Shown in pieces: positions 15,536 through 19,569 of a stretch of 19,569 nucleotides of DNA. Source of the DNA: Bryobacterales bacterium (GTDB taxonomy: Bacteria; Acidobacteriota; Terriglobia; Bryobacterales; Bryobacteraceae). The notes under the pieces were generated by a model. That model did not search any database. It saw only the letters and a program-made list of their open reading frames with translations, and was not told where the DNA came from. The stretch is from contig PLMF01000215.1 in assembly GCA_003142355.1 (NCBI GenBank), forward strand, positions 14,102-33,670, read 5' to 3'. Within the stretch, counting starts at the first letter, position 1, and each line of letters starts with the position of its first letter. The position numbers and the translations under genes were made by a program.

Positions 15536-15579
15536 GTTCACTCCCGTATCAGCACCATCTAGCATCACGCGCAACTCGT

Positions 15580-15585
15580 TTTATA
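15580..15585 (-). promoter_or_regulatory. Candidate -10 box for the TonB receptor gene
   Basis: On the minus strand TATAAA lies about 45 bases before the receptor ATG. The palindrome pair begins five bases further upstream and would cover the -35 region, where no separate consensus is visible. A factor bound to the palindromes would overlap the RNA polymerase site. Inference from base matches. Confidence 0.4.
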
Positions 15586-15589
15586 TCAA

Positions 15590-15610
15590 GTGAATTCACT
15601 GTGAATTCAC
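15590..15610. promoter_or_regulatory. Tandem palindromic operator candidate: two GTGAATTCAC sites
   Basis: Two identical perfect 10-base palindromes, GTGAATTCAC at 15590-15599 and 15601-15610, are separated by one T. The centre-to-centre distance is 11 bases, about one helical turn, so two dimers could bind the same face of the DNA. The pair sits in the intergenic region between the divergent receptor and regulator genes, next to a TATAAA on the receptor strand and 24-57 bases from the two possible regulator starts. This is the classic layout of an operator. The binding protein is inferred, most simply the adjacent regulator. Confidence 0.65.
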
Positions 15611-15667
15611 GGCGAAACCCCAAGAAAGCGTAGAATGGAGGGTGGGTTCATCCCCCCAGGGCACGCA

Positions 15668-16942
15668 ATGGCATCTGAAGTTCATTCGCGCACTCCTGAA
15701 GGTCTCGCACATACCGACGAGGAGTGGGAGTTGCTTCACCGGATCGGTGCCAGTGTGGCCTTTCAGAAGTCCAATCGCCTGCGGGAATTCCTTCTGTACG
15801 TGGGTAAGCGGAAGCTCGAAGATCCGCAGTGCTCCATCCCCGAGCAGGAGATCGGCGTCGCGGTCTTCGGACGGCCTGTCGGCTATGACACAGGCCAGGA
15901 CAACCTGGTGCGGGTACAAGCCTCGCAACTCAGGAAGAAACTGCAACAGTACTTCGCCGCGGAGGGAAGGGACGAGTCCATCGTCGTCGAATTGCCGAAG
16001 GGCGGTTACGCGCCCGTCTTTCATGCCCGGGAAGTACCGGCACCCGGGCTTGCCTCTTTGCGGGTGCGCCGCTCGACCTGGGTATGGGCGGGTTGGGGCC
16101 TGGCCGGTGTCTTGGGCCTGGCGCTCCTGCTGCTTCTGGTGCAGAACCTCGGCCTGCGGCAGCGCGCCGAATTGGGGATGGGCGCACGCCCGGCCGTGGA
16201 CCGGCTCTGGCGCCAGATGTTCGGCAACGGTCAGCCCATCAGCCTGGTCCTGGCCGATGGCAACCTGGTGGAGTTCGAAAACCAGATTCAGAGCGAGATC
16301 TCGCTCAGCGACTATGAAAACGGCGCCTTCGCCAAATTAGTTCAGCCGGCAATCGCGGACCCCGCGGTCCGGACCCTGGCCCTCAGCTTGGTAAGCCGGC
16401 GTTATACCAGCGTGGCGGACGTCAAGGCGGCGCTCGCCATGGGGCTGGTGTCCGCCTCCAACGGCCTGCCCCTGGAAGTTGTGTTCGCGCGGTACGCGAC
16501 CACCGCGCAGGTGTCCTCCCACAACGCCATCTTGCTCGGCAGCCTGCGCGCCAACCCCTGGGTCGGTCTGTTTGAGGATAAGCTGAACTTCCGCACCGTG
16601 TTCGAGGAATCGCCCCGCGCGGCCTACTTTGTGAATCGATCGCCGCGCCCCGGCGAACTGCCGGAGTACCGGGAGGAATGGGGAAAGCTGGGATTCTGCC
16701 GCGTGGCCTATCTGCCCAACCCCAAGGCGACCGGCGATGTGCTGCTGGTTTCGGGCACCGATGTGCAGGTGACTGAGGCGGGCAGCGAGTTCATTACCAG
16801 CGAACGCTGGGTCCGGGCATTGAGAACTTCCCTGAGGCTCAAATGGAGCGATCCCGTGCCCCACTTCGAGGCGCTCCTCGAAGGCCAGTTGATCAACGCC
16901 ACGGTGCCGCAATTCCAAGTCGTTGTGGTGCGGCGGCACTGA
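15668..16942 (+). CDS. Membrane-anchored regulator-like protein: N-terminal winged-helix-like domain, one TM helix, C-terminal extracytoplasmic domain
   Basis: This protein has 424 residues from the ATG at 15668. Residues 25-118 match an N-terminal domain I associate with acidobacterial adenylate-cyclase-like and TPR proteins. It has SNRLREFLLYV, the core IGVAVFGRPVGYDTGQDNLVRVQASQLRKKL (about 62-92) and the closing VVELPKGGYAPVF, which resembles the beta-hairpin wing of OmpR/ToxR-type domains. One hydrophobic helix (137-160) follows, then an extracytoplasmic region (165-424) with HNAILLGSLRANPWVGLF and YFVNRSPRPGELPEYR. The orientation, basic side inward, suits a ToxR-like one-component regulator. 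Divergence from the TonB receptor with a twin palindrome between suggests it controls that gene; this is inference. The start is uncertain: ATG at 15668 has AGGG six bases before it, and 15635 would add 11 residues. Confidence 0.72.
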   Translation: MASEVHSRTPEGLAHTDEEWELLHRIGASVAFQKSNRLREFLLYVGKRKLEDPQCSIPEQEIGVAVFGRPVGYDTGQDNLVRVQASQLRKKLQQYFAAEGRDESIVVELPKGGYAPVFHAREVPAPGLASLRVRRSTWVWAGWGLAGVLGLALLLLLVQNLGLRQRAELGMGARPAVDRLWRQMFGNGQPISLVLADGNLVEFENQIQSEISLSDYENGAFAKLVQPAIADPAVRTLALSLVSRRYTSVADVKAALAMGLVSASNGLPLEVVFARYATTAQVSSHNAILLGSLRANPWVGLFEDKLNFRTVFEESPRAAYFVNRSPRPGELPEYREEWGKLGFCRVAYLPNPKATGDVLLVSGTDVQVTEAGSEFITSERWVRALRTSLRLKWSDPVPHFEALLEGQLINATVPQFQVVVVRRH

Positions 16943-16951
16943 GCCAAAGAC

Positions 16952-19363
16952 TCAGGAACTGACCGCCACCGTGACACCGGCCTGGCTATCGGCATTGCCC
17001 ACGCGCAGCACCAGCGGCACCGCCGGCGAGGCCGCGATCCCCGCCGGTATGCGCGCGTTCACCTGCATCACCCCCGCCACCATTTGCGGCGCTGGGCCCG
17101 AATACAAAACCTCGGCCTGCACGCCGCCTATGAAGACCTGCACCGGCAGTGTCAACTCCGGCAGCGCGCCCAGCACCAGGTGGCCATCGTTCCCTGGCGG
17201 CATGGTCTGGCCCAGTCCGGTCGCGTAGAATACCACGATCCGCCCGCGCGCCTCCGGATGGGCCGCCGAGTTAAACGTAGTGTCCTGGTTCAAGGCCGCC
17301 GCCTGCCCCTGCCCCGAGGCATCGGCCGTGAAGATCCCCGGCGCTGCCGCGGAAACCCCCAGGTTGATGGCGTTCGATAGGCTTCCCTGGTACTCCACCT
17401 GCATGGTCGTCGTCCTGCCGCCGGCCACAGCGTAGGGTACAATTGCCGCGACCATCGTGGTGTAGGCGTACAGAATCGGCGCCGCCACGCCGTCGAACAA
17501 CAAACGCGAGCCGCCCAACTGCGTCGGATACACCCCGGCCGAATTGGGTCCGCCCATGGTGAAAACGTTCGGTCCTATGTACTCGCTGTAGACTACCAGC
17601 AGTTGCCCCGGCGACACCGCCCCCATCGCGTAACTCGCCGCGTGGGCCACGTCGGCGCCGGTGAAGTTAGTCCACGGCGTGGTTACCGGAATCACTTTCA
17701 GCAGGGTGCCGGTGGTGGCATCTATCTGGCTGATGCTGTCCGACATCTGGCAGGCGGCGTACACCAGCCGCCGGTCGGCGGAACGGCAGGTGCAACGTGG
17801 CAGAAAGCCCTTCAGGTCCACCACGCGCGGCTGCCATTGCGCGCGCTTCAAATCGTACACATACATCGCGGAGTAATCCGAGGAGACCACCATCAACAGG
17901 TCCTTGGCTGGAGACAGGTGCACGCCGGAGATGGCCGTGCCCCCGCTGCCGTTGGGCTTGCCGGCGGCCCTGACCGCGTCCATCACAACGAGTTCCCGGA
18001 GAATCGTGTCGCGATCCAGGTCGATCACGTACACCGAGTTGAATCCCGCCATATACATCAGGCGATTGTCCAGGTCGAAATCCCAGCTCGCGAAGTTAGT
18101 GGCGCCTCCGTGGGAGAAATCCGAAGGAATGTCGATGACCTTGCGCACCGCCAGCGTTTCCGCGTCAAGCACCCTCAGGCGGGCGTTCCGCCCAATCTCG
18201 CCGTTGCAGGTGTACAGCTTGGTGCCGTCCGGCGACACGATCACCCGGTCGGCTCCCGGATCCGGCATCAGTTCCGACGTGTGCAGCAGCTTGAACGTGG
18301 CCGCGTCGAACTGGAACACCTGCGTGCCGGTTGCAGTGCTTGTCCCCTGGCGCATGTAGAAGGCTTTGCCACCCGAAAACTCTATCATGCCGGCGACGGT
18401 GGTTTCCACCGTGAACTGGCCGACCTGGGTGAAAGTGGCGGCGTCCACCACGAACACGTTGTTGCCGCCGAGGAAATAATACTTGCCGCCGGAGTAGCCG
18501 CCCCCCGAGACTTCCCCGCCGGGCCCCGGCGCGGGCACGAGCCCGGTGACGGACCCGCTTTTCAGGTCCAACTGCACCAGGTCTTTGTTGTGGAGGGTGC
18601 ACCAGATCACGGCGGTATCGCCGTTTACGATCATCAACACCAGACCAACCCGCTGGCGGCTGAAACGCGTTCGCATGACCTCCTGCCCGGTCAGGGCATC
18701 GGTCCGGCGCAGGAGGTTTTGATCGGCGTCGGTGGAGTACACGTATCGCGGGTTGGAGGGGTCCACTTGAACCGCCACCGTGGCCGATGCGGGGGACATC
18801 ATCATTCGCTTCGCGATGGATCGCGAGTCCATGTCCCATTCGACGAGCGGCATCGTTCCCGGCGCCGAGCCTCCGCTCCATGAGCCCGCCACGTAGATCT
18901 TGCGCGCCGGCTCATCGATGCAAAAATCGTTGATCCCGTAATCCAGAAACGTGTTGGAGACGAACTTCAGCGTGCGCAGGTCCAGCACCCACAAGTTGCC
19001 GGCGCCCCGGTCTCCCAAGAACAGGTTCCATGCACAGTAGGCTACATCCTCCGCGGATGTCACTTCGATTTGGACCCCCGAAGGGTCCGGCCAGATGCTC
19101 GACGGAATGGGCGTGACAGACTCCGCGACGCCGCGCGCCACGTCGAATCGGAAGAAGATGTGCGTCTGGGACGGGCCAACGTTTTGTGTGCCCAGGCAGT
19201 ACAGCAGGCCGGACTGTTTGGCTGAGACAGACATCGCGGCCACGGCCACACCGGGAAGACCCACCTGCACCAGCGGCCAGTCGGGCGGTCCGGTCACCAG
19301 GAACCCGCCTTGCGGGTGCACCGCATAAAAGCGGCCGTCGGGCGAAAAGCCAAAATTGCCCAT
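16952..19363 (-). CDS. Beta-propeller protein with Solibacter-type C-terminal domain (TIGR03437), 5' part cut off by a stop
   Basis: The readable frame from the ATG at 19363 gives 803 residues. The N-terminal 570 are repeated blades of the YVTN/lactonase-like type, with strings such as FGFSPDGRFYAV, VSPDGTKLYTCNGE and VIDLDRDTILREL. Residues 581-803 are the Solibacter C-terminal domain: GAVSPGQLLVVYSEYIGP, FDGVAAPILYAYTTMVAAIVPYAV, NARIPAGIAASPAVPLVLRVG and SQAGVTVAVSS. Such proteins are usually secreted or surface-exposed, with unknown function. There is no signal peptide and no ribosome binding site at this ATG. The same frame continues upstream after one TAG with more propeller sequence, so this is probably the 3' part of a longer, interrupted gene. 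It ends nine bases from the convergent regulator gene. Confidence 0.85.
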   Translation of the reverse strand: MGNFGFSPDGRFYAVHPQGGFLVTGPPDWPLVQVGLPGVAVAAMSVSAKQSGLLYCLGTQNVGPSQTHIFFRFDVARGVAESVTPIPSSIWPDPSGVQIEVTSAEDVAYCAWNLFLGDRGAGNLWVLDLRTLKFVSNTFLDYGINDFCIDEPARKIYVAGSWSGGSAPGTMPLVEWDMDSRSIAKRMMMSPASATVAVQVDPSNPRYVYSTDADQNLLRRTDALTGQEVMRTRFSRQRVGLVLMIVNGDTAVIWCTLHNKDLVQLDLKSGSVTGLVPAPGPGGEVSGGGYSGGKYYFLGGNNVFVVDAATFTQVGQFTVETTVAGMIEFSGGKAFYMRQGTSTATGTQVFQFDAATFKLLHTSELMPDPGADRVIVSPDGTKLYTCNGEIGRNARLRVLDAETLAVRKVIDIPSDFSHGGATNFASWDFDLDNRLMYMAGFNSVYVIDLDRDTILRELVVMDAVRAAGKPNGSGGTAISGVHLSPAKDLLMVVSSDYSAMYVYDLKRAQWQPRVVDLKGFLPRCTCRSADRRLVYAACQMSDSISQIDATTGTLLKVIPVTTPWTNFTGADVAHAASYAMGAVSPGQLLVVYSEYIGPNVFTMGGPNSAGVYPTQLGGSRLLFDGVAAPILYAYTTMVAAIVPYAVAGGRTTTMQVEYQGSLSNAINLGVSAAAPGIFTADASGQGQAAALNQDTTFNSAAHPEARGRIVVFYATGLGQTMPPGNDGHLVLGALPELTLPVQVFIGGVQAEVLYSGPAPQMVAGVMQVNARIPAGIAASPAVPLVLRVGNADSQAGVTVAVSS

Positions 19364-19384
19364 GCCGTTGCTGATGTTGAGGAC

Positions 19385-19569
19385 CTAACTCACGCTTTGC
19401 GCGGCCGTGTCGACCACCAGCATGTTGGACGAGCCGTTATTGGCGATCACCAGCCAGCGCCCGTCGGGGCTCAACCCCGTCAGGTCGGACTGGAGAAGAA
19501 AACCCGCCGGCGACACGTCAATGGCGCCAGCGATTTCGCCAGTGGTCAGATCGATATTCAGCAACGTGT
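19385..19569 (-). pseudogene. Upstream in-frame part of the propeller gene, ended by a TAG (partial)
   Basis: Reading the minus strand from the window edge in the frame of the 16952-19363 gene gives TLLNIDLTTGEIAGAIDV, then LTGLSPDGRWLVIANNGSSN and MLVVDTAAQSVS. These are propeller-blade motifs matching those downstream. The frame then meets a TAG at 19387-19385, and after it VLNISNG leads directly into the downstream ATG. One C-to-T change (CAG to TAG) or a sequencing error would explain it. The true start and signal peptide lie beyond the window. Confidence 0.8.

Noticed and set aside
17603..18883. A 426-codon plus-strand open frame opposite the propeller gene
   Set aside because: Composition typical of antisense reading of GC-rich DNA, and no motif or start signal.

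Overview
The window looks like chromosomal DNA from a GC-rich Acidobacteriota, most likely of the Solibacter/Bryobacter type. Three things suggest this. The last gene ends in the Solibacter-type C-terminal domain (TIGR03437). There is a large carboxypeptidase-regulatory/TonB receptor of the Oar-like kind that is expanded in this group. Next to it is a membrane-anchored regulator-like protein of a type I associate with acidobacterial genomes. An LptD gene shows a Gram-negative, LPS-type outer membrane. The assignment is inference from gene content; no rRNA is present.

Layout, left to right. (1) Bases 1-1840: the start of a succinate dehydrogenase/fumarate reductase flavoprotein gene leaving the window on the minus strand, a lone Flp-type pilin gene on the plus strand, and a secreted SIMPL-domain protein on the minus strand. 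(2) Bases 1868-3311: a perfect 57-base palindrome abutting the stop of a Tat-exported enolase-superfamily (mandelate racemase-like) enzyme. (3) Bases 3417-6717: a tRNA-Leu(UAG) followed 16 bases later by an FkbM-type methyltransferase, convergent with a two-gene unit encoding a zinc-ribbon/RDD membrane protein and glucose-6-phosphate isomerase. (4) Bases 6784-9231: LptD. (5) Bases 9256-10840: a decayed stretch. It holds a deleted and truncated Na+/H+ antiporter, an intact lower-GC gene of unknown function with its own promoter and strong ribosome binding site, and a 46-residue stub of a sugar nucleotidyltransferase that runs into the next gene. (6) Bases 10831-12336: a polytopic GT-C glycosyltransferase. 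(7) Bases 12359-16942: a TonB-dependent receptor divergent from a membrane-anchored regulator-like protein, with two tandem perfect 10-base palindromes between them. (8) Bases 16952-19569: a beta-propeller protein with the TIGR03437 C-terminal domain, interrupted by one in-frame TAG; its reading frame continues upstream past the window edge.

The best candidate for a working unit that may not be described is the receptor/regulator pair with its twin-palindrome site. It looks like a one-component, trans-membrane switch for an outer-membrane uptake or surface receptor. The rest is ordinary core metabolism and envelope biogenesis, with signs of gene decay at 9.3-10.8 kb and at the right edge.
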